From: Sphingomonas sp. IC-56 | Lineage (GTDB): Bacteria > Pseudomonadota > Alphaproteobacteria > Sphingomonadales > Sphingomonadaceae | NCBI RefSeq assembly: GCF_021043375.1 | Contig: NZ_JAJNDV010000001.1 | Coordinates: 275,058 to 339,057 of the forward strand | DNA: 64,000 bases | Reading direction: 5' to 3' | Shown here: one piece after another, positions 51,248 through 60,176 of the stretch | Layout: each line of letters begins with the position of its first letter | Position numbering within the stretch: the first letter of the stretch is position 1 | The notes under the pieces: model-generated | What the model saw: only the letters and a program-made list of their open reading frames with translations | Told to the model about the DNA's origin: nothing | Databases searched by the model: none | Program-made: the position numbers and the translations under genes

Positions 51248-52756
51248 ATGGCGCTACAGCCACAGCACAGCGTCAGCGATACCGAGCGCGACCGTGCGCT
51301 ACGTCAGCTCGTCACCGAGTCCGCCTTTGCCAGCACCACTACCGCGCTGACCAGCGGCGTGATTCTGACGGCGTTCGCGCTGCACCTGGGCGCGTCGAAC
51401 CTGGTGATCGGAGTTCTGGCCTCCGCGCCCTTCCTGGGCCAGCTGCTCCAGGCGCCGACGATCCTGCTGGTCGAGCGGCTGCGGCAGCGCAAGCTGATCT
51501 CGGTCGCGTCCAGCCTGATCGGGCGCGGCATGCTGGCGCTGATGGCGCTCTCCGCATTTCTCCCTCGCGACTTGGGAATCGCCGCGCTGATCCTGGGGCA
51601 GCTGGTGCTGTGCGGCATGGCAGCGGTGGGCAGTTGTGCGTGGAGCGCATGGATGCGCGACCTGGCGCCCGAGGACCGATTAGGCTGGGTGTTCGCCAGG
51701 CGAACGAGCTTTGCCGCCGCGATCAGCCTGGTGGCGGGCATCGCCGCCGCGGTGGTGCTCGACCGCACGCCGGAGGGATCGTGGTGGCGCAGCCTGACCT
51801 TTGGCGCGCTCTATGGATTGGGCTTTGTCTCAGGGCTGGTCAGCGCGTGGCTAACCGCGCGGATCCCCGAACCCGCGATGCCGCCGCAGCCAGACGTAAA
51901 GCTGGGGCTGGTGGCATTGCTGCGCGAGCCGCTGGCCGACTATAATTTCCGGCAGCTCACGATCTTCCTTGCCGCCTGGCAATTCGCCATCAACCTGGCG
52001 ACCCCGTTCTTCACGGTGTTCATCGTCCAGCAGCTCGGCTTCGACATGACCTTTGTCATGGTGCTGAGCGTGGTGAGCCAGCTTTCCAACCTAGTCGCGC
52101 TGCGCAACTGGGGCGCGCTGGCCGATCGGTTCGCCAACAAGTCGGTGCTGCTGGTCGCCGCGCCCACCTATATCGCCTGCATTGTGGCGATGATCGGCGC
52201 GTCGCAGATCACGCATGGCCCGTGGCTGGTGGCGTATCTGATCGTGCTGCACCTGTTCATGGGCAGCGCGGTGGCGGGCGCGACGCTGGCCACCACCTCC
52301 ATCGCGTTGAAGTTGTCGCCCAAGGGATCCTCTACCGCCTATGTCGCAACCGCAGGCCTGGCGACGGCGGTGGCGGCGGGCATCGCGCCCATCCTGGGCG
52401 GGGCATTCGCCGACTTCTTCCGGCTGCGCCAATTCGAGCTGCTGCTGCGCTGGACCAGCCCCCAGGGCGTGGCGACGGTGTCGCCGCTGCGGCTGTCGCA
52501 GTGGGATTTCTACTTCCTCATCGCCGGGGTGCTGGGGCTGTACGCCATCCACCGCCTGGCGCTGGTGCAGGAAAGCGGCGAGATTCGGCGTGGCGAGATG
52601 GTGCAGCAGGTGTTGCTCCACACCCGCCGCACGGTGCGCAACATTTCCACCGTCGCGGGGCTGCGCGGCCTGACCGATCTTCCCGCCGGCTTTCTCCGCG
52701 ACGCATCGCTGCGCGCCCGCTTCCTGCGCCGCCAGCGCTTCGCTGATCGAGGTTAG
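51248..52756 (+). CDS. Major facilitator superfamily transporter
   Basis: 502 aa, about 12 transmembrane helices. ATG 51248 used; an in-frame TTG lies at 51209. MFS loop 2-3 as ILLVERLRQRKLISVASSLIGR and membrane segments such as ALILGQLVLCGMAAVGSCAW, LTFGALYGLGFVSGLVSAWL and VAYLIVLHLFMGSAVAGATL. The C-terminal 60 residues are cytoplasmic and basic. It precedes the carbohydrate cluster by 38 bases and is the likely sugar importer. Confidence 0.88.
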   Translation: MALQPQHSVSDTERDRALRQLVTESAFASTTTALTSGVILTAFALHLGASNLVIGVLASAPFLGQLLQAPTILLVERLRQRKLISVASSLIGRGMLALMALSAFLPRDLGIAALILGQLVLCGMAAVGSCAWSAWMRDLAPEDRLGWVFARRTSFAAAISLVAGIAAAVVLDRTPEGSWWRSLTFGALYGLGFVSGLVSAWLTARIPEPAMPPQPDVKLGLVALLREPLADYNFRQLTIFLAAWQFAINLATPFFTVFIVQQLGFDMTFVMVLSVVSQLSNLVALRNWGALADRFANKSVLLVAAPTYIACIVAMIGASQITHGPWLVAYLIVLHLFMGSAVAGATLATTSIALKLSPKGSSTAYVATAGLATAVAAGIAPILGGAFADFFRLRQFELLLRWTSPQGVATVSPLRLSQWDFYFLIAGVLGLYAIHRLALVQESGEIRRGEMVQQVLLHTRRTVRNISTVAGLRGLTDLPAGFLRDASLRARFLRRQRFADRG

Positions 52757-52794
52757 CTTCGGAAACCGCTGAAAGACATGGAGGTTGATCGTTG

Positions 52795-55029
52795 ATGACC
52801 AGGACCACTACCCTTCCCGCCCGCGCCAAAGCGGGCAAGCTTCCCGGCGTGTCGCCCAACGTGTTGCTGCTGCGTGAGGAACTGCGCGCGGGCATGGAGG
52901 AAGTGGCGACGCTTGCGCTGGGTGAGCGGTCGATCGCGGTATGTGCCGGGCGCGACGCGCTGTGGCTGATCGTACGCCGCGAAGGCCATGGCGGGGTGGC
53001 GCTGCGGGCGGCGCATGCGCCGGGTGGCTGCGGCGAAGTGCGCACGCGCCGTGCCGAGGGTGACGAGACGCTGCGGCTGGAGTTCGACACAGTGATCGGG
53101 CGGCAGAGCGTCGCCATCCGCCTGCACGAGGACGCGCTGCCCGTGCTGCGCGTGACCACCTCCCTGCGCCCGAGCGCGCCGCTGCTGGTGCCGTTCCTGC
53201 CGCGCGACCTGTACCCGCTGTACGCGGATGACGATCCGGCCGGCGCCATCGGTCAGGTGGAAGCCGCGCAGCGCGGCATGAACGCGGGCGTGAGCTATTT
53301 CCGGATGACCGAGCCCGCGTTCGGCAGCACGCTGTACTTCCAGAACTTCACGACGCTGAATCCCTATTTCGAGGCGACCGGCACCAAGCCGGACGGCGCC
53401 GTCGGCGGGGAATGGCCCGAAATTGGTTATCTGCCGCCCACCGCGCCGCAAAAGGGCAAGCCGCCGCTCGACCCACTTCCCGAGGGCGAGGACATGGTCA
53501 TCCTCGACAGCTATCTGGCCTTTCACGACGAAGCCGACGCCGATGAGACGGTGATGGCGCGGCGCTACCTGATGCTGCTGGGCGCGATCTATCGGCGTCT
53601 CGAGCTGCCGCCGACCGAATATCGCGACTGGGTCGACCGCGCCGAGCGCTCGCTGCGCGACTTGGACCAGGCGCCCCAGGCGACCATCCGCCACTACGGG
53701 TTCCGCTACATCCATCCCTACACCGCCACTGAATATCCGGACTCGATGGTGCAGATGTCGGTGCTCGCCTCGATCCGCGACTATGAAGCGTGGAAGAAGC
53801 AGGACATCCCCCTGCTCGGCGAGCTGAAGGCGGGGCTGCGCAAATTCTATGACCCCAAGCTCAAGACGGTGCGGCGCTACCTGCCCAATGTGGGGCCGGA
53901 CAAGGACAAGGACGCGGTCGACAGCTGGTATCTGTACCACCCGCTGATGAACCTGGGGCACCTGGCGACCGATGGCGACAAGCGCGCGCGCAGGCTGTTC
54001 CTGGAGTCGATCGACTTCGGCATCGAGGCCGCGCACCATTTCGACTATCGTTGGCCGATCCAGTATAAGGTGACCGACTTCACCGTCATCACCGCGGCGC
54101 GCGACGACGAGGGGCTGGGCCAGACCGATGTCGGCGGCATCTATGCCTATGTCATGCTCCAGGCGTTCGAACTGACCGATGACAAGCGCTTCCTGGACGA
54201 GGCGCGCGCGGCGATCGACGCGGCGCGCGGCATGCGCTTCGAACTCAATTATCAGGCGAACCTGACCGCCTGGGGCGCTTCGGCCTGCATGCGGCTGTGG
54301 CGGATCACCAATGACGAAGCGTATCTGGACCAGAGCTATGTCTACTTGGCCAGCTTCTTCCACAACGCGTCGATCTGGGAGTCCGAGATCGATCATGCCA
54401 AGCATTACCGCAACTTCCTGGGCGTCACCGCGCTGCACGACGCGCCCTACATGGCGATGTATGAGTGCTTCGACAGCTTCGCGGCGTTCGAGCGCTATCT
54501 GAAAGACAGCGGCCCTGACTTGGAGCCCGCGGTACAGCTGCTGTTGGGCGAGTATTGCCGCTACGCGCTCGATCGCGCCTGGTTCTACTATCCCGACGCG
54601 CTACCCGAAGAAGCCGTGGCGAGCGAGAATGTCCGCAACAGCTATGTCGACCGGAACCTCTCTTTCCCGGTCGAGGACCTGTATGTCGATGGGCAGCAGG
54701 CCGGACAGGTGGGCCAGGAGATATACGGCGCCGGCGCCGCCTTCGTGTTCGCCAGCCGAACCTTCCACCCCGTAGGCGATGCGCCATTCCGGTTGTTCTG
54801 CGACCACTTCCTGCTAGCAAGCGATCGTCCTGCCGAGCGCGCGTTCAACTTCCAGCTGAGCGGCGCGGAAGGCTGTACTGCGCGGCTGTGCCTGATCCGC
54901 ACGGGCAAGGAAAAGCTGCCTGACTTCACCGTCACCACCATGGCCGGCGACCGGGTGCGCGGCCGGACGGTGGACGACCGCATCGAATATCACGTGCCCG
55001 CCAATGGCCGCGTCAGCATCGCGTGGTGA
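52795..55029 (+). CDS. Large uncharacterised protein of a GH130-linked cluster, probable (alpha/alpha) toroid
   Basis: 744 aa from ATG 52795 with GGAGG 10 bases upstream (an in-frame TTG is adjacent). No signal peptide, so cytoplasmic. Residues about 15-200 look beta-rich; about 240-600 are helical repeats typical of six-hairpin glycosidases/lyases (YHPLMNLGHLATDGDKRARR, LGQTDVGGIYAYVMLQAFEL, FLDEARAAIDAARGMRFEL, WGASACMRLWRITNDEAYLD); about 610-744 are again beta. Conserved-looking acids are in DFTVITAARDDEGLGQTD and IWESEIDHAKHYRN. I do not recognise a named family; a glycan hydrolase, lyase or epimerase are candidates by context. Confidence 0.78.
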   Translation: MTRTTTLPARAKAGKLPGVSPNVLLLREELRAGMEEVATLALGERSIAVCAGRDALWLIVRREGHGGVALRAAHAPGGCGEVRTRRAEGDETLRLEFDTVIGRQSVAIRLHEDALPVLRVTTSLRPSAPLLVPFLPRDLYPLYADDDPAGAIGQVEAAQRGMNAGVSYFRMTEPAFGSTLYFQNFTTLNPYFEATGTKPDGAVGGEWPEIGYLPPTAPQKGKPPLDPLPEGEDMVILDSYLAFHDEADADETVMARRYLMLLGAIYRRLELPPTEYRDWVDRAERSLRDLDQAPQATIRHYGFRYIHPYTATEYPDSMVQMSVLASIRDYEAWKKQDIPLLGELKAGLRKFYDPKLKTVRRYLPNVGPDKDKDAVDSWYLYHPLMNLGHLATDGDKRARRLFLESIDFGIEAAHHFDYRWPIQYKVTDFTVITAARDDEGLGQTDVGGIYAYVMLQAFELTDDKRFLDEARAAIDAARGMRFELNYQANLTAWGASACMRLWRITNDEAYLDQSYVYLASFFHNASIWESEIDHAKHYRNFLGVTALHDAPYMAMYECFDSFAAFERYLKDSGPDLEPAVQLLLGEYCRYALDRAWFYYPDALPEEAVASENVRNSYVDRNLSFPVEDLYVDGQQAGQVGQEIYGAGAAFVFASRTFHPVGDAPFRLFCDHFLLASDRPAERAFNFQLSGAEGCTARLCLIRTGKEKLPDFTVTTMAGDRVRGRTVDDRIEYHVPANGRVSIAW

Positions 55030-55093
55030 ACGGAACCTAAGCGCGGGCCATTCCTTGTTCGTGGCAAACCGGCTTGCAACGGAGTTCCTCATC

Positions 55094-55852
55094 ATGCCCA
55101 ATCCCGCTACCGACGCGCATACCGCGCAGCCCAGCCTTGCCGGGCGCCGCGCCCTGGTCACCGGCGGCACCACCGGCATCGGCCGCGCCATTGCCGTTTT
55201 GCTGGCGTCCGAAGGCGCCAAGGTGTTCGTGTGCGGGCGCACGCCGGAACATCTAGACGACGCGCTGACGCGTATCCGCGAAGTGGGCGAAGGCGACGGC
55301 ATCGCCGTCGACCTGGCGAGCCAGGACGGCGTCGACCGCTTCGTCGCGGCGGGTGAAGCGTTCCTGGGCGGCGTCGACATCGCAGTCATCAACGCAGGCC
55401 TCGCCGCCGATGGGCTGGACGATACCGACACCGCCGATATCCGCTACACGGTGGACACCAACCTCACCTCGCACATGACCGTCGCCAAGGCGGCGGTGGA
55501 CCGGATGGGTCCGGGCAGCGACATCGTCTTCATCGGGTCGATGTCGTCCGTGTCGCGCGGCGGCAGCTCCACGGTCTATGTCGCGACCAAGACCGGCGTC
55601 GAAGCCTTTGCCGAGGCGCTACGCAAGGAACTGGCCGAAAAGGACATCAAGGTCGGCAACATCGAACCCGGCCTGACCGGCTCCGACATGCAGCTGCCCG
55701 ACACGCCAGTGGAAAAGCAGCGCGAGATGATCGCGCATGGCGACATGCTGCGCGCCGAAGATATCGCCGCGGCGACGCACTTCATGCTTACGCAGCCGCG
55801 GCGTACGGTGGTGTCGCTGATGCGCGTCGAGCCGCGCCTGCAGACGCGATGA
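55094..55852 (+). CDS. Short-chain dehydrogenase/reductase
   Basis: 252 aa from ATG 55094. NAD(P) motif VTGGTTGIGRAIAVLLAS, NAGLAADG (NAG), and the catalytic Ser-Tyr-Lys in GSMSSVSRGGSSTVYVATKTG. Its stop overlaps the GH130 gene (ATGA). In this cluster it may oxidise or reduce a sugar or sugar alcohol; specificity unknown. Confidence 0.9.
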   Translation: MPNPATDAHTAQPSLAGRRALVTGGTTGIGRAIAVLLASEGAKVFVCGRTPEHLDDALTRIREVGEGDGIAVDLASQDGVDRFVAAGEAFLGGVDIAVINAGLAADGLDDTDTADIRYTVDTNLTSHMTVAKAAVDRMGPGSDIVFIGSMSSVSRGGSSTVYVATKTGVEAFAEALRKELAEKDIKVGNIEPGLTGSDMQLPDTPVEKQREMIAHGDMLRAEDIAAATHFMLTQPRRTVVSLMRVEPRLQTR

Positions 55853-56967
55853 CGTTTGCGGTCGACCGGCTCGTCTTCGGGCCCGACGATGTGGATCTCA
55901 GCCGGTCGCCCCTGGCTGGGCATCTGAACGCCGAAACCTATGTGCTCGGCGCCTTCAATCCCGGACTGACGCGGCTGCCGAACGGCAATCTGGCGATGTT
56001 CGTCCGCGTTGCCGAGGCGCTGCGCAAGCCCATCTTCGACGGGCATGTGCATGCGATCCGCTGGGATGACGGCGCATATGTGCTGGACGCCTGGCCGCTG
56101 GAGTTGGTCGACACGTCCGACCCGCGCAAATTCCTGATCTATGGCGGGCGCTGGCGAGTGATGGCGCTCACCTCGCTGTCCTGGATCCTGCCGGTCGAGC
56201 TATCGCCTGACGGTCTGGCGGTAGTCGCCGTTCACTACGACAAGGCGATCGTCCCGCAGGCCAGCTTCCAATGCTATGGCGTCGAGGACGCACGCGTATC
56301 GAAGGTGGAGAACCGCTGGCTGATGACAACCTGTTCGGTCAGCCCCGAGCGCCATTGCACCACGTTGTACAGTTCGGACAACGGGCTCGACTATCGGCTC
56401 GAGGACATCGTGCTCGACCACCAGAACAAGGACATGCTGATCTTCGAAGGCAAGGTTGGCGGCAAGTTCTGGGCGCAGACCCGGCCGCTCGGCGACCTGT
56501 ACTTCGCCTATCCGCCGGGCAGCGACTGGCGCGCCGGTCCCTCGATCAACTTGGCCACCTCGCCCGACGCGCTCCATTGGAAGCCCCACCGCGAACCCGG
56601 CATTCGCCCCCACGCCGCGACCGTCGCCACCGCGCGCATGGGCGGCGGCACCCCGCCGATCCTGATCGAGGATGGCTGGCTCACCCTGTGGCACGGCGTG
56701 GAGCCCAAGGAGATTGTCGGCGTCTACCGCACCTATTGGTCGATCCTCGACCGCGACGATCCTGCCAGGGTGGTCCGCACCCGGCACCCGCCGCTGCTGG
56801 AGGCGAACCCCGACCTTACCCGGCCGATGGAGGACAAGATGTATGTCCATGACGTGGTGTTCACCACCGGCATCGCCGATGCGGGCGATCATTATGTCGT
56901 CGCCAGCGGCGAAGCCGACCTGGCCTGCCGCATCACCCACATCCCCAAATCGACTTTCGCGGGCTGA
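55849..56967 (+). CDS. Glycoside hydrolase family 130 (beta-mannoside phosphorylase-like)
   Basis: 372-aa five-bladed beta-propeller. Family motifs: FNPGLTRLPNGNLAMFVRVAE, CYGVEDARVSKVENRWLMT with the catalytic Asp of the E-D-x-R box, HQNKDMLIFEGKVGGKFW, MGGGTPPILIEDGWLTLWHG, YRTYWSILDRDDPARVVRTR and MYVHDVVFTTGI. No signal peptide. GH130 includes phosphorylases and hydrolases of beta-1,4- and beta-1,2-mannosides; which type needs the phosphate-site residues compared. Last of the four-gene cluster. Confidence 0.88.
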   Translation: MTFAVDRLVFGPDDVDLSRSPLAGHLNAETYVLGAFNPGLTRLPNGNLAMFVRVAEALRKPIFDGHVHAIRWDDGAYVLDAWPLELVDTSDPRKFLIYGGRWRVMALTSLSWILPVELSPDGLAVVAVHYDKAIVPQASFQCYGVEDARVSKVENRWLMTTCSVSPERHCTTLYSSDNGLDYRLEDIVLDHQNKDMLIFEGKVGGKFWAQTRPLGDLYFAYPPGSDWRAGPSINLATSPDALHWKPHREPGIRPHAATVATARMGGGTPPILIEDGWLTLWHGVEPKEIVGVYRTYWSILDRDDPARVVRTRHPPLLEANPDLTRPMEDKMYVHDVVFTTGIADAGDHYVVASGEADLACRITHIPKSTFAG

Positions 56968-57106
56968 AGCCCCGAGCCGCAGAAGGACGCATCGCTCCCT
57001 GCGACCGCGGCCCGCGCGGCGGAACAGGAAAGTGCGTAGCGCGCGCTTAATCGTTACGTAACATCAGTGCGCAAGGATCAGCCCGTCCTTGATCGGGAGA
57101 GCCCAG

Positions 57107-57241
57107 GTGTCGCTGAATTGGCTTCGCATGTTCCGCCGCAAAAACGCTGCCGCACTGCGTCGCAAGCAGGAGGTAAATCGCGCGATGGAGACGGTGCAGT
57201 ACGATCCCGTGCAGACCGCGTTGGAAGCGCAGTGCGGGTGA
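57107..57241 (+). CDS. Possible small basic protein (44 aa)
   Basis: GTG 57107 with GGGAG 7 bases upstream, stop TGA 57239-57241. Translation begins VSLNWLRMFRRKNAAALRRK and continues QEVNRAMETVQYDPVQTALE. Basic amphipathic start and acidic end; no family known. It is the only frame in this gap with a good ribosome site. Confidence 0.4.
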   Translation: MSLNWLRMFRRKNAAALRRKQEVNRAMETVQYDPVQTALEAQCG

Positions 57242-57275
57242 AGCCGGACTGATCGCATGCAGCGCGGCAACTGAG

Positions 57276-57302
57276 CAATCCTCCCCCGGAGGTGGAGGAT
57301 TG
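57276..57302 (+). terminator. Possible terminator hairpin after the small basic protein
   Basis: CAATCCTCC (57276-57284) / GGAGGATTG (57294-57302), perfect 9-bp stem, followed by TTGG only. It lies 34 bases after the small frame's stop. Confidence 0.35.
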
Positions 57303-57373
57303 TTGGAGCCACCGCCACACCGCCGCCAGATCGCCCTCTGGATTCCACCGCGAAGGCACGCCATCTTGGCGCC

Positions 57374-58159
57374 ATGAGCCACGATGCCGGTCCGGGCGAG
57401 CCGCTGATCCACCGCGCGCGCAAAGTCGCTGTCAGCTTTGCTGATGTCGGCCTCACCCATGCCGAGGAAATGCTTCGCCGCCTGTCGCCCGAAGGCCGGG
57501 AGCAGGCACGCCGCGAGCGTGAGGCGAAGGCAAGGCGCCGGAAGCGGCTCATGGTCCGGCTGGTCATGGCAGCCATCGCGTCGTTGCTCGCCTGGGCACT
57601 GCTGGCGACGGTCAGCGCGCCCGGCGTGGCGCTTGCCGCCGCGTCGGCGGTGATGCTGCTGTTGACGCTGTTGATCATCATCCGGGCCGACCGCGCTGCG
57701 CCGGGACGCGAAGCCATGACCCAGGCTCCCCTGCCCTGCCTGGCCGAGGAGTCGATCATCTGGCTCGCGGCGCAGAGGCGCGGCTTGCCGCTTCCCGCCG
57801 CCCAGCTTGCGGAGTCGATAAGTTGGAGGCTCGATGCGCTGGCGCCACAGCTTTGCCGGCTCGATCCCCGCAGTCCGGCGGCCGCCGCCGTCCGCAAGCT
57901 GGTCGCAGAGGAAATGCCCACACTCGTCGGTGGCTGGCGAACCGTGCCCATTGCAAGCCGCCGCGCGCCAGGCGCCGATGGCCGCACGCCCGACGACCAT
58001 CTGATCAACGGGTTGCAACTGATCGAAGCCGAGCTGGGACGCGCAAGCGAACAACTCGGCCGCACCCCGGCCGATCAGATCGAAGTGTTCGGGCGCTATC
58101 TGGAACTCAAATATGACGAGGGCGGTCGCCTGGCGGCGTCGAACTTTACCAGCGCTTAG
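57374..58159 (+). CDS. Hypothetical two-helix membrane protein (261 aa)
   Basis: N-terminal cytoplasmic basic region (about 1-58, with EEMLRRLSPEGREQARRERE), a hydrophobic hairpin (about 60-103), and a C-terminal soluble helical domain (about 115-261). No cleavable signal. I cannot assign the family; the hairpin plus coiled helical tail suggest a peripheral cell-envelope or scaffold protein. tRNA-Gly lies convergent just after it. Confidence 0.72.
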   Translation: MSHDAGPGEPLIHRARKVAVSFADVGLTHAEEMLRRLSPEGREQARREREAKARRRKRLMVRLVMAAIASLLAWALLATVSAPGVALAAASAVMLLLTLLIIIRADRAAPGREAMTQAPLPCLAEESIIWLAAQRRGLPLPAAQLAESISWRLDALAPQLCRLDPRSPAAAAVRKLVAEEMPTLVGGWRTVPIASRRAPGADGRTPDDHLINGLQLIEAELGRASEQLGRTPADQIEVFGRYLELKYDEGGRLAASNFTSA

Positions 58160-58161
58160 CG

Positions 58162-58235
58162 TGGAGCGGGTGAAGGGAATCGAACCCTCGTCGTAAGCTT
58201 GGGAAGCTTCTGCTCTACCATTGAGCTACACCCGC
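58162..58235 (-). tRNA. tRNA-Gly (CCC anticodon)
   Basis: 74 nt with encoded CCA. Acceptor GCGGGTG/CACCCGC, D arm GCTCAATGGTAGAGC, anticodon loop TTCCCAA giving CCC, T arm GAGGGTTCGATTCCCTT. The anticodon stem has one G-A mismatch at its outer pair. Reads GGG codons. Confidence 0.93.
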
Positions 58236-58443
58236 AAGAGACTGAACTGCCTCAGTTCCTGCCGCCGCTGACAAACTGCCTTGCAGCGATGCGAATGCCA
58301 AGTGCCACAACCACTGCCCTGTGGTCAACGCAGATACGATCTGCTCGGCCGCGTCCCTGCTTCACCTTGACGTGCGCGTTCAGCGCTTCATGATCGCTCC
58401 AGGTCGAAAACGGGCATGTTTCCGTTTGAACAGAGGATGATGG

Positions 58444-59148
58444 ATGCGTTTTGGTTCCGCGGCTCCGCTCGCTCTGTTCGCTGCAATCTCGCTGCTACCC
58501 GGCGCCGCGCACGCGCAGAGCGCCCGTGACCTGCTGACCAAGGCGGCGTTCCAGGACCGCAGCCGGACGACCGCGCTACAGCGGATCGAGACCGTGCGTG
58601 CAGGCACGCTCGCGGCCTTGCAGCGGAACAAGGACGATCAGGATGCCGCCGTATTGGCCGCCATTGCGCTTGGCTATCACGCAAAGCTTACCGGCGAACG
58701 CTCGCAGGCGCTCGCCGCGCGCCGGGAGTTCGAGCAGGTGGTCGGCCGTTTTCCCCGCAATGCGGAGGCGCAGGCGGGTCTGGGCGCCTGGCACCTGGGC
58801 ATCATCTCGCACGCAGGCCGCTTCGTCGCCCGTGCCGCGGCTGGCGCGCGGGAGAGCGTCGGCCTCGCCGCATTGGACAAGAGCGTGGCCCTAGGTGGCC
58901 GCAGGGCGATGTTCTTGGGCCTGGCTGGCCTGATGCGGATAAACCTCGATCCCGAGGACAGCCGCGGCGTTGGCTTGCTGGAGGCCGCATCCAAGGCCCC
59001 TACCCCGACCGCGCTTGACCGCATCATCCAGCGCTCCGCAGTGGCGGTGCTGGGCCCGCTTCGGCGCGGCGATCGCAAGGGGGCCAAGGCGCTGGCCGAC
59101 CAGCTCCTGCCCTTTGGCTGGTACGACAAAAAGCGCAGCGCATCGTGA
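58444..59148 (+). CDS. Exported helical-repeat (TPR-like) hypothetical protein
   Basis: 234 aa. Signal peptide residues 1-25 (ends PGAAHAQS). The mature part is all-helical with repeat-like segments (AALQRNKDDQDAAVLAAIAL, AQAGLGAWHLGIISHAGRFV), and DQLLPFGWYDKKRSAS at the end. TPR/Sel1-like proteins assist envelope assembly, but no partner is evident. AGAGG precedes the start. Confidence 0.7.
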   Translation: MRFGSAAPLALFAAISLLPGAAHAQSARDLLTKAAFQDRSRTTALQRIETVRAGTLAALQRNKDDQDAAVLAAIALGYHAKLTGERSQALAARREFEQVVGRFPRNAEAQAGLGAWHLGIISHAGRFVARAAAGARESVGLAALDKSVALGGRRAMFLGLAGLMRINLDPEDSRGVGLLEAASKAPTPTALDRIIQRSAVAVLGPLRRGDRKGAKALADQLLPFGWYDKKRSAS

Positions 59149-59241
59149 AAGACGCTCCCGCGCCGGCTCAAGCCTGACCGCCTTGCGGCCCGCGCCGCCG
59201 CATGTAAGCTAGCGCCAAGACCAAAAAAGGAAGAGGCGCCG

Positions 59242-60165
59242 ATGATCCGACGCGCGTTGATGCTGGCGGCCATGTTGACCCTGGGCACAGGCATGGCACC
59301 GGCCAATCAGCAGACGGAGCGGCCGGCGATCACGGGTGTATCGCACTTGGCGATCTACGCCGCCGATCCCTCCGCAACCGACGGCTTTTACGGCCGCGTG
59401 CTCGGCGCGAGGAAGGTGGCCGATCCGGAAAATCCGAAGGGCACCCGGTACCTGTTCAGCGAGACGCAGTTCGTCCAGGTCCTGCCCCTCCCGCCGGGAC
59501 ACGGAACCAGCCGGCTGGCGCATGTCGCCTACACCACCACCGATGCCGCTGCGCTGCGCCGCTACCTGCTGGATCACGGCGCGAAGGGCATGACGGCGCT
59601 GTCCACCAGCGCGTCCGGGGAACGCTGGTTCGGCACCCGCGATCCCGAGGGGGTCGAGGTGCATTTCGTCCAGCCCCCCGCGACGGCGAGCACCCCATCC
59701 ACCGCCGTCAGTGGCCGCATCATCCATGTGGGACAGGTGGTGCGTGACCGCGCGGCGCAGGACACCTTCTATCGCACGCTGCTCGGCTTCCGCCCCTATT
59801 GGTATGGCGCGATGAAGGAAGGCGCGACCGACTGGATCTCGCAACAGGTGCCCGACGGCACTGACTGGCTCGAATATATGATGGTCGGGCCGGGCTCGAC
59901 AGTGGACGAGAAGCGCGTCGACGGACGGCTGCTCGGCGTGCTCAATCACCTGTCGCTGGGCGTCGTCGACATGAAGGCCACGGTCGCGCGACTGACCGCC
60001 GAGAACCGGCTGAGCCCGCGCCATGACGGCCCGCAAATGGGGCGTGACGGCAAGTGGCAGGCCAACCTCTACGATCCCGACGGCACGCGCGTGGAGCTGA
60101 TGGAGTTCCAGCCGGTGGCCGAGCCCTGCTGCTCGCCCTTCACCGCCGACAGTCCCACCAAATAA
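59242..60165 (+). CDS. Exported VOC-family (glyoxalase-fold) protein with two modules
   Basis: 307 aa with a signal peptide (about 1-22, ends GTGMAPA). Two betaalphabetabetabeta modules: residues about 30-145 (SHLAIYAADPSATDGFYGRV, FGTRDPEGVEVHFVQP) and 158-290 (HVGQVVRDRAAQDTFYRTL, NLYDPDGTRVELMEFQP). His/Glu pairs that could bind a metal are present (GVSHLAIY, GVEVHF, RVELMEF). A periplasmic location is unusual for this family. Lies 11 bases before the Gfo/Idh/MocA gene; together they look like one unit. Confidence 0.85.
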   Translation: MIRRALMLAAMLTLGTGMAPANQQTERPAITGVSHLAIYAADPSATDGFYGRVLGARKVADPENPKGTRYLFSETQFVQVLPLPPGHGTSRLAHVAYTTTDAAALRRYLLDHGAKGMTALSTSASGERWFGTRDPEGVEVHFVQPPATASTPSTAVSGRIIHVGQVVRDRAAQDTFYRTLLGFRPYWYGAMKEGATDWISQQVPDGTDWLEYMMVGPGSTVDEKRVDGRLLGVLNHLSLGVVDMKATVARLTAENRLSPRHDGPQMGRDGKWQANLYDPDGTRVELMEFQPVAEPCCSPFTADSPTK

Positions 60166-60176
60166 AAGGGTACAGC

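Noticed and set aside
52753..54438. 561-aa open frame opposite the 744-aa protein
   Set aside because: Antisense shadow. I weighed it because the plus-strand protein has no known family, but the plus frame has a good ribosome site, helical-repeat pattern and cluster logic.
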